Positions 46,921-55,355 are shown, numbered from the stretch's first letter. The stretch is 64,000 bases of DNA from an uncultured Prevotellaceae bacterium (GCA_900314715.1 OMWI01000002.1:62001-126000); one strand, 5' to 3'. Numbers and translations: made by a program. The notes: a model not told the origin generated them from the letters alone.

Positions 46921-47778
46921 CGACAAAACCAAACATGCCCATCGGTTCTCCGTTGTTTGTTGAACGCAATGCAAACCATGCTTTTCAGCTTCTTCCAATA
47001 ATACGGGAATATCCTCTTCGTAAAATCCACTTAGGATAAGAATACCGTTTGGAGTCATTACGTCCTTGAAATGATGAATGTCTGCCATAAGGATATTGCG
47101 ATTGATGTTGGCTACCACCACGTTGAAAACACCACTTACATGCGACAAAACACGAGAATCACCATGGAAAACCTCAATATTAGAAACATGGTTAATATCT
47201 GCGTTGTGCTTGGTATTCTCTACGCTCCATTCATCTATATCATATCCAACTACATCTTTAGCACCCAGTTTAGAGGCAACGATTCCAAGAATACCCGTTC
47301 CACATCCGCAATCAAGAACGCGTTTACCTTTTAAGTCCAATTCAAACAATTGAGAAATGACCATTCGCGTAGTTTCGTGATTGCCAGTACCAAATGCCAG
47401 CTTTGCATCTATGCCAATGTTCATTTGTGGATGTAGATTTTCCGGGATGGAATGCTTAGCGTCGTAAATCACGCATAAGTCGCCAATCTCGATAGGAGCG
47501 AAACCTTCGTTTTCCCATGCCTCATTCCAGTCTTTGTCTTCCACGTTTTTTATGTCGTAACTCAATTCCACTTGTGGAAGATCGAAATCTTCCAAGGCTT
47601 GTTTGAATGTATTCTTATCGAACAATTCTTCTTGAATGTAAGCGTCAATGCCGTTTTCGGTTTCCGCAAACGATTCAAAACCCACTTCTCCTAACGTGGC
47701 ACAAAGCAAATCACAAATAGTTTGTTGATCGCTATCGCCAACAGATTGAATGTTAAAATTGGCTACAAGATATTTCAT
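46918..47778 (-). CDS. prmA: Ribosomal protein L11 methyltransferase
   Basis: A 286-residue SAM-dependent enzyme that methylates lysines of ribosomal protein L11. LAFGTGNHETTRMVISQL precedes the SAM motif VLDCGCGTGILGIVASKLG (about 149-167), then GYDIDEWSVENTKHN and VVANINRNIL, which has the NPPY-like loop in the form NINR. ATG at 47778 preferred over a TTG four codons upstream. Convergent with the lysozyme gene, with only array C between. Confidence 0.93.
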   Translation of the reverse strand: MKYLVANFNIQSVGDSDQQTICDLLCATLGEVGFESFAETENGIDAYIQEELFDKNTFKQALEDFDLPQVELSYDIKNVEDKDWNEAWENEGFAPIEIGDLCVIYDAKHSIPENLHPQMNIGIDAKLAFGTGNHETTRMVISQLFELDLKGKRVLDCGCGTGILGIVASKLGAKDVVGYDIDEWSVENTKHNADINHVSNIEVFHGDSRVLSHVSGVFNVVVANINRNILMADIHHFKDVMTPNGILILSGFYEEDIPVLLEEAEKHGLHCVQQTTENRWACLVLS

Positions 47779-47871
47779 AATTATTCCCAATTATTATGCA
47801 AAATTACAAAAAATAGGGAAAAACCTATGCTTGTTTAGGGTTTTTCCTTAATTTTGTAGACAATTTCATGT

Positions 47872-47879
47872 TATTTTTG
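47872..47879 (+). promoter_or_regulatory. -7 box of the aromatic/glycine-rich protein gene
   Basis: TATTTTTG matches TAnnTTTG in full, 40 bases before the ATG at 47919. A small hairpin (GGAAAAACC at 47818 with GGTTTTTCC at 47839) lies just upstream and may end transcription that enters from the left. Confidence 0.45.
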
Positions 47880-47918
47880 CATTGTGAATTAATAAAACTT
47901 GATGAAAGGAGCATAAAA

Positions 47919-49013
47919 ATGAAAAAGTTATTTCTTTTAATTACATTATTGGGCTTAACGACACTTCCGTTGGTAGCACAAGAGGATGACATGTATTTCG
48001 TTTCTCCAAAGGCTGCTAAGAAAGCAAAGACCAAGAAAGCCTATGACGACTCTAAGCCTGCATATTATGTGGGTAGTAATCGTAGTGTAGACGAGTACAA
48101 TCGTCATAAGATAACGAGTTCCTATCAGAAAATAGGTGTTGATAGTTTGGGTAATGACATCATTCAGATTCTCTCTGGAAACGAAATCTATCCTGACACG
48201 AGTTACGTAGATACCACGTTCATGGTTTCCAAGTACCTCAACAAGGATGATGATTATCGTTACACGAGAGATTTAAGTAGATGGGGTGATTACTATTATT
48301 ATTCAATGCCCTACGATATTTGGAGATATTATGCTTGGCCATCCTATATGTATAGAGGACTATGGGGTTGGGATTACTATAATTATTATAATTGGTATTA
48401 CGGAGGATACTATGATCCTTGGTTCTACAATTATTGGTATGGATACTGGTATCCTTGGGGTTATCCTGGCTGGGGAGGATGGTACGGATATTATCCATAT
48501 TATTACCCATACTATTATTCCCACAACGTCTACTACGGTGGTGGATATGGTCATGGAGGACACGGACACCATAGTAATACCTATATTACCGGCTCGGGAG
48601 ACATCAGAAACATAGGTTCGGGAACTCATAATCACAGCATTGCATCTTCTCATGGAGGAACGTATTCCGTTCATTCAAGTACCAACCACAATGCTTTCAG
48701 TAGAAGCGGTGGTAGTAGTAGCCGTGGCACTACTGCTTCAAATGCTACAACACGTTCATATACTACCAGCAATGGTATGAGATTTGGCGGTTCGCGTGCT
48801 ACTACATATTCTGGTTCAAGCAGCAATTATAGCAGCTATAGCACACCAAGTTATGGTTCAAGTTCTTCTTATTCAGGAGGATATTCAGGAGGTTCATCAA
48901 GTGCAAGCTTCTCCGGTAGCTCAAGTAGTAGCGGCGGTGGCGGAGGAGGCGGCGGTCGCTCTGGTGGCGGTGGCGGCGGAGGAGGCGGTGGCTCCTTCGG
49001 TGGTCACAGATAG
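47919..49013 (+). CDS. Secreted low-complexity protein, Tyr/Trp-rich then Ser/Gly-rich
   Basis: A 364-residue exported protein (signal MKKLFLLITLLGLTTLPLVA). After a normal N-terminal region (about 25-115) comes a segment of about 90 residues dominated by Tyr, Trp, Gly and Pro (WYGGYYDPWFYNYWYGYWYP and neighbours), then a His/Gly patch, a Ser/Thr-rich region and a C-terminal poly-Ser/poly-Gly tail ending GGSFGGHR. No enzyme motif is visible. It could be a surface or matrix protein; the aromatic tract is adhesive-like in make-up. The GGC/GGT-rich 3' end is prone to length change. I do not know a function. Confidence 0.75.
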   Translation: MKKLFLLITLLGLTTLPLVAQEDDMYFVSPKAAKKAKTKKAYDDSKPAYYVGSNRSVDEYNRHKITSSYQKIGVDSLGNDIIQILSGNEIYPDTSYVDTTFMVSKYLNKDDDYRYTRDLSRWGDYYYYSMPYDIWRYYAWPSYMYRGLWGWDYYNYYNWYYGGYYDPWFYNYWYGYWYPWGYPGWGGWYGYYPYYYPYYYSHNVYYGGGYGHGGHGHHSNTYITGSGDIRNIGSGTHNHSIASSHGGTYSVHSSTNHNAFSRSGGSSSRGTTASNATTRSYTTSNGMRFGGSRATTYSGSSSNYSSYSTPSYGSSSSYSGGYSGGSSSASFSGSSSSSGGGGGGGGRSGGGGGGGGGGSFGGHR

Positions 49014-49074
49014 TCAGTTCCTCATCATCAGGTGTTAGTTCTAAAATGTATAATATATAAATATAATAAGGTAT

Positions 49075-50622
49075 ATGAAAAGGTATATGGCTTTGGCTGT
49101 CATTTTGATGACAAGTATGTCAATGATGGCACAAGAAACATACGAAAATACGAAGTTGGCGGAAACCGACTTAAATGGAACGGCTAAGTATGTAGGTATG
49201 GGTGGTGCTTTGGAAGCTTTGGGAGCCGACATTTCAACCATGGGTACCAATCCTGCAGGTATCGGATTATTCCGTAATAGTTCTATTTCTGCTTCGATGG
49301 GCTTGAGAAACCAGCAAGATGCACATACGTTTTCTCATGGATCCAAAACGCAAATTAGTTTTGACCAAGTGGGATTCGTCTATGCAAGTCCTAATTATGA
49401 TGGTACTTCTTTCTTGAACTTTGGATTTACGTATCGTAAGAGTCGTGATTTCAATCAAATCATTAATGCATCGGCTGCATTGGACAATGCTTCTCAAAAC
49501 AAGCTGAGTTATCAGAAACTTCGCAAAGGTGTATTTAGGAACATTACAGACCTTAATTATACGCAAGTAGATGCTTTCTACGTATCAAATTTGTTGTATG
49601 ATCCAGTAGAAGATGCCTATTTCTATTTCCCAGCATCATCTTACCAATACAACCGTGCTCAAGAAGGATACATTGGAGAGTATAATATCAATATCAGCGG
49701 CAACATTAACAATCGAGTATATTTAGGACTTACCTTCGGTTTGCACGATGTTCATTACAAACATTATAGTGAGTATAGTGAGAAATTTGTTCCAAACGAG
49801 GATATGATTGAAGGCTTGACGATGATTGACAATCGTAAAGTTACAGGTACGGGTACAGATATTAAGGCAGGTGTAGTGGTTCGTCCCGTAGAAGAATCTC
49901 CGTTTAGAATTGGTGCTTATGTCCACACTCCAACGTGGTATGAATTGATAACTTCCAATCTGACAACCTTGACAGACAAATCAGTTTCCCTCACCAAGAA
50001 CGAAGAGTATAAATTCAAAGTGTATACTCCGTGGAAGTTTGGAGTAAGCTTAGGTCATACGGTAGGCAATTCTTTGGCATTGGGAGCTACCTACGAATAC
50101 ACGGATTACAGCACTACTTCTGCTCGTATCAAGGATAACGACTATTATTATTCATTTATGGATAGATCGTATTCGTATTCCCATAAAGACGAGAATATGA
50201 ACAAATTGACGAGAAGTACGCTGAAGGGTGTTTCTACCTTGAAAATCGGTGGTGAATTTAAGCCAGACCCAACACTTGCCGTTCGACTTGGTTACAACTA
50301 CGTTTCACCTATGTTTGACAAGAATGGCAGTAAGGATGGAACAATTGCATCGCCAGGTAATTATTATGAATCAGAGACTTGCTATGTGAATTGGAAAGAC
50401 ACACATCGCATTACCGCTGGTATTGGATGGGCTGCAAGTAAGAACTTAAATTTGGACGTTGCCTATCAATACTCTACGATGAAAGGTGATTATTATCCAT
50501 TCATGAATTGCTATGAGAATGGTGTGTCAGGACCACCGAGTGTTGAAGACAATCATTGTGATGCTGTTAATGTTTCTAATAATCGTCATCAAATACTGTG
50601 CACAATAAGTTACAAATTCTAA
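49075..50622 (+). CDS. FadL/OmpP1-like outer-membrane protein
   Basis: A 515-residue beta-barrel with a signal peptide (MKRYMALAVILMTSMSMMAQ). The plug region TAKYVGMGGALEALGADI and NPAGIGLFRNSSISAS are typical of the FadL/TodX family, which takes up hydrophobic compounds through the outer membrane. The barrel ends in aromatic-terminated CTISYKF, the usual assembly signal. Some homologues in the phylum are labelled hemin receptor without proof. It follows the low-complexity gene by 61 bases. Confidence 0.85.
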   Translation: MKRYMALAVILMTSMSMMAQETYENTKLAETDLNGTAKYVGMGGALEALGADISTMGTNPAGIGLFRNSSISASMGLRNQQDAHTFSHGSKTQISFDQVGFVYASPNYDGTSFLNFGFTYRKSRDFNQIINASAALDNASQNKLSYQKLRKGVFRNITDLNYTQVDAFYVSNLLYDPVEDAYFYFPASSYQYNRAQEGYIGEYNINISGNINNRVYLGLTFGLHDVHYKHYSEYSEKFVPNEDMIEGLTMIDNRKVTGTGTDIKAGVVVRPVEESPFRIGAYVHTPTWYELITSNLTTLTDKSVSLTKNEEYKFKVYTPWKFGVSLGHTVGNSLALGATYEYTDYSTTSARIKDNDYYYSFMDRSYSYSHKDENMNKLTRSTLKGVSTLKIGGEFKPDPTLAVRLGYNYVSPMFDKNGSKDGTIASPGNYYESETCYVNWKDTHRITAGIGWAASKNLNLDVAYQYSTMKGDYYPFMNCYENGVSGPPSVEDNHCDAVNVSNNRHQILCTISYKF

Positions 50623-50682
50623 TGGGAGTAGTGAAATAATGTTAAATACATGTTTTTTCTTGATTAATTTCAAGTAAATAAT

Positions 50683-50712
50683 TTGGTAATACAAATATTT
50701 TCATTATATTTG
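50683..50712 (+). promoter_or_regulatory. Strong consensus promoter of a small transcript
   Basis: TTG at 50683-50685 and TATATTTG at 50705-50712, spaced 19 bases: one of the cleanest promoters in the window. No gene starts close behind it; a hairpin with T run follows 65 bases later. Confidence 0.65.
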
Positions 50713-50718
50713 CAAACG

Positions 50719-50811
50719 AAATAACAAAAAAGATTAGTTTTTTTAGTGGTTAATTTAGTTTTAGTAAGTATGTGAATGGAGCTTGTCGGGAGGACAAGTT
50801 CCATTTATTTT
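50719..50811 (+). ncRNA. Candidate small RNA (about 93 nt)
   Basis: Transcription from the promoter at 50683-50712 should begin near 50719. It would stop at an 11-bp hairpin (50777-50787 with 50793-50803, one G-U pair, loop GGGAG) followed by TTTATTTTAT. The RNA would be AU-rich with a run of seven U at about 50740 and a GGGAG hairpin loop. There is no reading frame with a start in the unit. It lies between a FadL-like gene and a lipoprotein gene that has its own promoter, so it may be either a free sRNA or a terminated leader. Family not recognised. Confidence 0.5.
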
Positions 50812-50873
50812 ATGCCGTTTATAAAAATTTCATAAATAATGTATCGTTTCTTTTTTCTATATATTGTTTTTCG

Positions 50874-50881
50874 TACCTTTG
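50874..50881 (+). promoter_or_regulatory. -7 box of the GHL10 lipoprotein gene
   Basis: TACCTTTG matches TAnnTTTG in full, 16 bases before the ATG at 50898. This position rules out the longer frame that begins at 50772. Confidence 0.5.
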
Positions 50882-50897
50882 CGGTCAAAAAATAAGC

Positions 50898-52418
50898 ATG
50901 ATGAAAATAAAACCATTACTTGTGTTGTTCTTGGCTACATTATTCTTTTCATGTAGCAATAAAGGAGTGTATTCTGGTGCCGATTCTGCCAAGCGTGAAT
51001 TTAGGGGTGCGTGGATTCAATGCGTAAACGGACAATTCCAAAATTTGGGAACGGAGAGAATGAAGCAGAATCTAACCCAACAATTAAATGAATTGCAAAA
51101 AGATGGCGTTAATGCCATTATTTTCCAAGTTCGTCCTGAATGCGACGCTTTGTATAAGAGTCCATACGAACCGTGGAGTAGGTTTCTTACTGGCGTTCAA
51201 GGACAAGCCCCATCTCCTTATTGGGATCCATTGGAGTGGATGGTAGAAGAATGTCATAAGCGTGGGATGGAACTACATGCTTGGATTAATCCTTATCGTG
51301 CAAGGATGAAGAGTAGGATAGAGCCAGCACCTAATCATATCGTACGTACTCACCCCGAACGGGTGTTTGAATACGATGGTTTATACGTGTTGAATCCAGG
51401 TATTCCTTCCAATCGTGATTATATCTGCACAATTGTGAAAGATATTGTCAAGAGGTATGATATTGATGGTTTGCACATGGATGATTATTTCTATCCTTAT
51501 CCAGTAGCGGGATTGTCTATTCCCGATAGCCGTGAGTTTGCCGCGTACAACAATGGATTTAAGAATATTGAAGATTGGCGCCGAGACAATGTAAACTTGT
51601 TTATTAAACAAGTCAACGAAGCCATCAAGAGCGTAAAACCATGGGTGAAATTTGGTGTTTCTCCCTTTGGCATTTATCGCAACAAGAAAAGTGACCCTCT
51701 GAACGGTAGTGATACGAATGGAACACAAAACTACGACCAACTTTATGCCGATGTCTTGTTATGGGTAAACAATGGTTGGATTGATTATTGTGTTCCTCAA
51801 TTATATTGGGAAATCGGCCATAAAGCAGCTGATTACAAGACTTTGATTACATGGTGGAACAAATATACCGCTAACAGACATCTATATATTGGTGAGGATG
51901 TGGAGAGAACCGTGAAGTATTCAGATGTGGATAATGCTCAAAGCAATCAGATGCCTGCTAAGTTCAAGCTACACAAGCAAATGAAAAACGTAAAAGGTAC
52001 CGTGCTTTGGTATTCAAGACTGGTTGTAGACGACTTGGGACAATACGGTAGCATGTTGAAAAACTATTATTGGAAGAATCCTGCACTTCCTCCATTGATG
52101 CCATTTATCGACAAGAAAGCCCCGAAGAGTCCCAGACACTTGGAAGTGGTGAGAATGTCTGATGGAAACACGGTACTTTGTTGGGATGCTCCTAAAGGTA
52201 AAAAATGGGGCGATGTAGCTGAGAAGTTTGTAGTGTATAAATTCGGTGCTGGAGAGAAAGTTAATCTTTCCGACCCATCAAAGATAGTTGCAATTACCAG
52301 CAATAAGATGCTCAAGTTGCCTTACGTAAATGGCAAGAACAAGTATACTTACGTAGTTACTGCACTTGATAGGATGAGCAACGAAAGCAAAGGAGAAAAG
52401 ATAAACGTTAGGTTATAG
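50898..52418 (+). CDS. GHL10-family glycoside hydrolase-like lipoprotein
   Basis: A 506-residue lipoprotein (signal MMKIKPLLVLFLATLFFSC, lipobox LFFSC). The TIM-barrel domain of the GHL10 family is clear: EFRGAWIQ, GVNAIIFQVRPECDALYKS, PYWDPLEWMVEECHKRGMEL, HAWINPYRARM, DGLHMDDYFYPYPVAG, VKFGVSPFGIYRN and YCVPQLYWEIGH. The C-terminal 110 residues look like a fibronectin III domain. Members are thought to act on cell-surface or peptidoglycan-linked sugars; substrate unknown. Confidence 0.85.
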   Translation: MMKIKPLLVLFLATLFFSCSNKGVYSGADSAKREFRGAWIQCVNGQFQNLGTERMKQNLTQQLNELQKDGVNAIIFQVRPECDALYKSPYEPWSRFLTGVQGQAPSPYWDPLEWMVEECHKRGMELHAWINPYRARMKSRIEPAPNHIVRTHPERVFEYDGLYVLNPGIPSNRDYICTIVKDIVKRYDIDGLHMDDYFYPYPVAGLSIPDSREFAAYNNGFKNIEDWRRDNVNLFIKQVNEAIKSVKPWVKFGVSPFGIYRNKKSDPLNGSDTNGTQNYDQLYADVLLWVNNGWIDYCVPQLYWEIGHKAADYKTLITWWNKYTANRHLYIGEDVERTVKYSDVDNAQSNQMPAKFKLHKQMKNVKGTVLWYSRLVVDDLGQYGSMLKNYYWKNPALPPLMPFIDKKAPKSPRHLEVVRMSDGNTVLCWDAPKGKKWGDVAEKFVVYKFGAGEKVNLSDPSKIVAITSNKMLKLPYVNGKNKYTYVVTALDRMSNESKGEKINVRL

Positions 52419-52421
52419 TTT

Positions 52422-52509
52422 TGCAAATGATATGTTTAGCTGGTGTAAATGATATGTTTAGCTAATGCAAATGATATGTTTAGCGAAGACAAACACTATG
52501 TTTACAATT
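52422..52509. repeat. 22-bp repeat array D (4 units)
   Basis: Units at 52422, 52444 and 52466 are nearly identical (AAATGATATGTTTAGC with TGC or TGT before); the fourth, at 52488, is ACAAACACTATGTTTAC. The array runs from the GHL10 stop into the stop codon of vsr (52502-52504). A further in-register AAA...TTA unit can be traced back to 52400 inside the GHL10 coding end. The core differs from arrays B and C (TGATATG in place of GCTATCG), but the AAA and GTTTA spacing is the same. Confidence 0.8.
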
Positions 52510-52993
52510 CCCTTTCGGCAGCTATATCTAATTGTTGATCTTGTTCCAATGGAAGATAACGTACTTCGTGGTCTTTGAGGAATATGTGGTTTAAGGTATA
52601 TTCAAGAGAGCAAAGCGTTTGTTCTCTTGAATCCTTTTTAAGCTCACACTCCCAAACCACAATACAATGCCAACCCATGGTTGCCAATTGTTTTTGTACG
52701 TTTATGTCGCGTTCTTTGTTTCTATTGATTTTGTTTGTCCAAAATTCGGTATTCGTTTTGGGAGGTACGAAATCCTTGCAATCATGACCGTGCCAGAAAC
52801 AACCATTCACGAAAATGCACGTTCTGTATTTGCGCAAAACCAAGTCGGGATGACCTGGCAATCGAGGACAGTTAAGTCTATAACGGAAACCACATGCATG
52901 AAGATAGCGCCGAACAATCATCTCAGGTTTCGTGTCCTTGCTATGGATAGAAGCCATGATTTTGCTTCGTTGTTCTTTGGTGATGCTTCCCAT
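52502..52993 (-). CDS. vsr: Very short patch repair endonuclease
   Basis: A 163-residue nuclease that nicks DNA at T:G mismatches left by deamination of 5-methylcytosine. Conserved parts: MASIHSKDTKPEMIVRRYLH, GFRYRL, PGHPDLVLRKYRTCIFVNGC with the catalytic Asp, FWHGHDC, and the zinc-binding HGHDC plus later Cys/His. No cytosine methyltransferase or restriction gene lies next to it in this window, so it stands alone. It is a single gene with its own promoter, divergent from ftsY; its stop codon lies in array D. Confidence 0.92.
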   Translation of the reverse strand: MGSITKEQRSKIMASIHSKDTKPEMIVRRYLHACGFRYRLNCPRLPGHPDLVLRKYRTCIFVNGCFWHGHDCKDFVPPKTNTEFWTNKINRNKERDINVQKQLATMGWHCIVVWECELKKDSREQTLCSLEYTLNHIFLKDHEVRYLPLEQDQQLDIAAEREL

Positions 52994-53008
52994 TCGTCAA
53001 CTTTTTGG

Positions 53009-53039
53009 CAAAGATACACATTAAACCTCATATTTACAA
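53009..53039 (-). promoter_or_regulatory. Promoter of vsr
   Basis: The minus strand has TATCTTTG (complement of 53009-53016) and TTG 20 bases upstream (complement of 53037-53039), a full consensus; the start codon at 52993 is 16 bases past the box. Confidence 0.6.
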
Positions 53040-53082
53040 CTAATTTCTGCGCATTGAAAGATTAAATCTCATTTTTTTTGTG

Positions 53083-53090
53083 TAATTTTG
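53083..53090 (+). promoter_or_regulatory. -7 box of the ftsY-rimO-HU operon
   Basis: TAATTTTG matches TAnnTTTG in full, 17 bases before the ftsY ATG. The only nearby TTG is 26 bases upstream, too far for the usual spacing. Confidence 0.45.
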
Positions 53091-53106
53091 CAGAAAATTA
53101 CTTATT

Positions 53107-54060
53107 ATGGGGTTATTTGGTTTATTTAGTAAAAACAAGAAAGAAACGCTGGATAAAGGTCTTGAAAAGACCAAGACAAGTGTGTTCTCCAAATTGACAC
53201 GTGCTATAGCTGGAAAGTCAAAGGTTGACGATGATGTACTCGACAACCTTGAGGAAGTGCTTATCACCAGCGATGTAGGCGTAGATACTACATTGAAGAT
53301 TATCAAGAGAATTGAAGAGCGCGTAGAAAGGGATAAGTATGTTTCTACTTCAGAATTAAACGGTATATTAAGAGATGAGATAGCTTCGCTTCTTGCTGAA
53401 AACAATACGGAAGATTTAGACGATTGGGACTTGCCAACCGACCATAAGCCGTATGTCATTCTCGTGGTTGGCGTGAATGGTGTCGGAAAAACTACCACCA
53501 TTGGCAAACTCGCCCATCAATTCAAGAATGCGGGTAAGAAAGTATATCTCGGTGCAGCCGATACGTTTAGGGCAGCTGCCGTAGAACAAATCTGCATTTG
53601 GGGGGAACGTGTAGGTGTTCCCGTCATCAAGCAACAAATGGGAGCCGATCCCGCTTCCGTAGCATTCGATACGTTGAGTTCAGCCAAGGCAAACAATGCC
53701 GATGTAGTGATAATCGATACCGCTGGACGTTTACATAATAAGGTAGGCTTGATGAATGAGTTGAAGAAAATCAAGGATGTGATGAAGAAGGTTCTTCCTC
53801 AAGCACCCGACGAGGTTCTTCTCGTTCTCGATGGCAGTACTGGACAGAATGCTTTCGAGCAAGCCAAGCAATTTGCTGCCGTCACTTCAATCTCTTCGCT
53901 CGCCATCACCAAATTAGACGGAACGGCTAAAGGTGGTGTTGTCATAGGTATTAGTGACCAATTGAAGGTACCCGTGAAATACATAGGCTTAGGTGAAGGA
54001 ATGGAAGACTTACAATTATTTAATAAGAGACAGTTCGTAGATTCGCTCTTTAACGGATGA
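53107..54060 (+). CDS. ftsY: Signal recognition particle receptor FtsY
   Basis: A 317-residue SRP GTPase that docks ribosome-nascent-chain complexes to the membrane. It has a short basic N-terminus rather than the long acidic domain of enteric FtsY. The N domain (VDDDVLDNLEEVLITSDVGV) is followed by the G domain: VGVNGVGKTTTIGKLA (G1), GAADTFRAAAVEQ, IIDTAGRLHNK (G3), TKLDGTAKGGV (G4) and YIGLGEGMEDLQLF. Overlaps rimO by four bases. Confidence 0.97.
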   Translation: MGLFGLFSKNKKETLDKGLEKTKTSVFSKLTRAIAGKSKVDDDVLDNLEEVLITSDVGVDTTLKIIKRIEERVERDKYVSTSELNGILRDEIASLLAENNTEDLDDWDLPTDHKPYVILVVGVNGVGKTTTIGKLAHQFKNAGKKVYLGAADTFRAAAVEQICIWGERVGVPVIKQQMGADPASVAFDTLSSAKANNADVVIIDTAGRLHNKVGLMNELKKIKDVMKKVLPQAPDEVLLVLDGSTGQNAFEQAKQFAAVTSISSLAITKLDGTAKGGVVIGISDQLKVPVKYIGLGEGMEDLQLFNKRQFVDSLFNG

Positions 54061-55355
54061 AAAAGAATCAAGTTGATATTATCACGATGGGGTGCTCGAA
54101 GAATCTCGTTGATAGCGAGTTACTGATGAAGCAATTTGAGGCAAACGGCTATCATTGTGTTCATGATAGCAAGAATCCTCAAGGCGAAATCGTGGTTATC
54201 AATACTTGTGGTTTTATTCAGGACGCTAAGCAAGAGAGTATCAATGCCATTCTGGAGTTTGCCCAGGCGAAAGATGAAGGCAAACTCAAACATCTGTACG
54301 TGATGGGTTGTCTGTCGCAAAGATACCAGAAGGAATTGGAAGCTGAAATACCGCAAGTAGATAAGTTTTATGGAAAGTTCAATTATAAGCAACTTCTTAC
54401 GGATTTAGGCAAGGCTGTTGATGAGTCATGTATAGGAAAACGACATCTTACTACTCCTCATCATTATGCCTATCTGAAAATCAGCGAGGGATGTGACCGT
54501 CATTGTGCATATTGTTCTATTCCTATCATAACAGGAAAACACGTGAGTCGTCCAAAGGAAGAAATATTGGATGAAGTACGTGATTTAGTGGCGCAAGGCG
54601 TGAAGGAATTTCAGGTAATCGCACAAGAGTTAACGTATTATGGCGTAGACATTGATGGTAAGCGACATATTGGTGAACTCATTCGTGAGATGGCAGATAT
54701 CAAGGGCGTGAAGTGGATTCGCCTGCATTATGCATACCCCAATCAGTTCCCGATGGATTTATTGGATGTGATGCGTGAGAAAGACAATGTTTGCAAATAC
54801 ATAGATATAGCCTTGCAACATATTTCCGACCATCTATTGGATAAAATGCATCGACATGTAACGAAGGAAGAAACCATCCAATTGATTCGTCAAATCCGTG
54901 AACGAGTGCCTGGCATACATCTTCGTACTACATTCATGGTTGGATTCCCTGGTGAGACAGATGAAGACTTCCAAGAACTGATGGATTTTGTGCGTTGGGC
55001 AAGATTCGAAAGAATGGGAGCTTTTGCTTATTCAGAAGAAGACGGTACTTATAGCGCATTGAATTATCAAGATGATATTCCCGAAAGTGTCAAGGAAGAG
55101 CGTTTGGGTAAGCTAATGGCGTTGCAACAAGAGATAAGTGCTGAGATTGAAGCCGAAAAAGTAGGAAAGACATTGCCTGTTATCATTGATAGAAAAGAAG
55201 GAGATTACTACATTGGCAGAACGGAATACTGTTCGCCAGAGGTAGACCCAGAAGTGTTGATCAAGGCATCAACGAAGCGATTGAGAGTAGGAGAGTTTTA
55301 TCAAGTTCGAATCATTGATTCAGAAGAATTTGACATATATGGAGAAGTGGTATGA
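54057..55355 (+). CDS. rimO: Ribosomal protein S12 methylthiotransferase RimO
   Basis: A 432-residue radical SAM enzyme that adds a methylthio group to an Asp of ribosomal protein S12. The UPF0004 domain begins with TMGCSKNLVDSELLMKQ; the SAM cluster motif is CDRHCAYCSIP (about 145-155); a TRAM domain ends the protein (VIIDRKEGDYYIGRTEYCSP). It overlaps ftsY and the HU gene by four bases each, so the three are translationally coupled. Confidence 0.96.
   Translation: MKKNQVDIITMGCSKNLVDSELLMKQFEANGYHCVHDSKNPQGEIVVINTCGFIQDAKQESINAILEFAQAKDEGKLKHLYVMGCLSQRYQKELEAEIPQVDKFYGKFNYKQLLTDLGKAVDESCIGKRHLTTPHHYAYLKISEGCDRHCAYCSIPIITGKHVSRPKEEILDEVRDLVAQGVKEFQVIAQELTYYGVDIDGKRHIGELIREMADIKGVKWIRLHYAYPNQFPMDLLDVMREKDNVCKYIDIALQHISDHLLDKMHRHVTKEETIQLIRQIRERVPGIHLRTTFMVGFPGETDEDFQELMDFVRWARFERMGAFAYSEEDGTYSALNYQDDIPESVKEERLGKLMALQQEISAEIEAEKVGKTLPVIIDRKEGDYYIGRTEYCSPEVDPEVLIKASTKRLRVGEFYQVRIIDSEEFDIYGEVV

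Noticed and set aside
48238..48674. Opposite-strand and out-of-frame open frames within the aromatic/glycine-rich gene
   Set aside because: They come from the repetitive TAT/GGT codon runs of the real gene, and have no motif of their own.
50772..50897. N-terminal extension of the GHL10 lipoprotein by 42 residues
   Set aside because: It would run through the small-RNA terminator and the -7 box at 50874; the ATG at 50898 gives a proper lipoprotein signal.
21321..52509. CRISPR arrays as an explanation for the 22-bp repeats
   Set aside because: Units are directly adjacent without unique spacers, are degenerate, and no cas gene is present.
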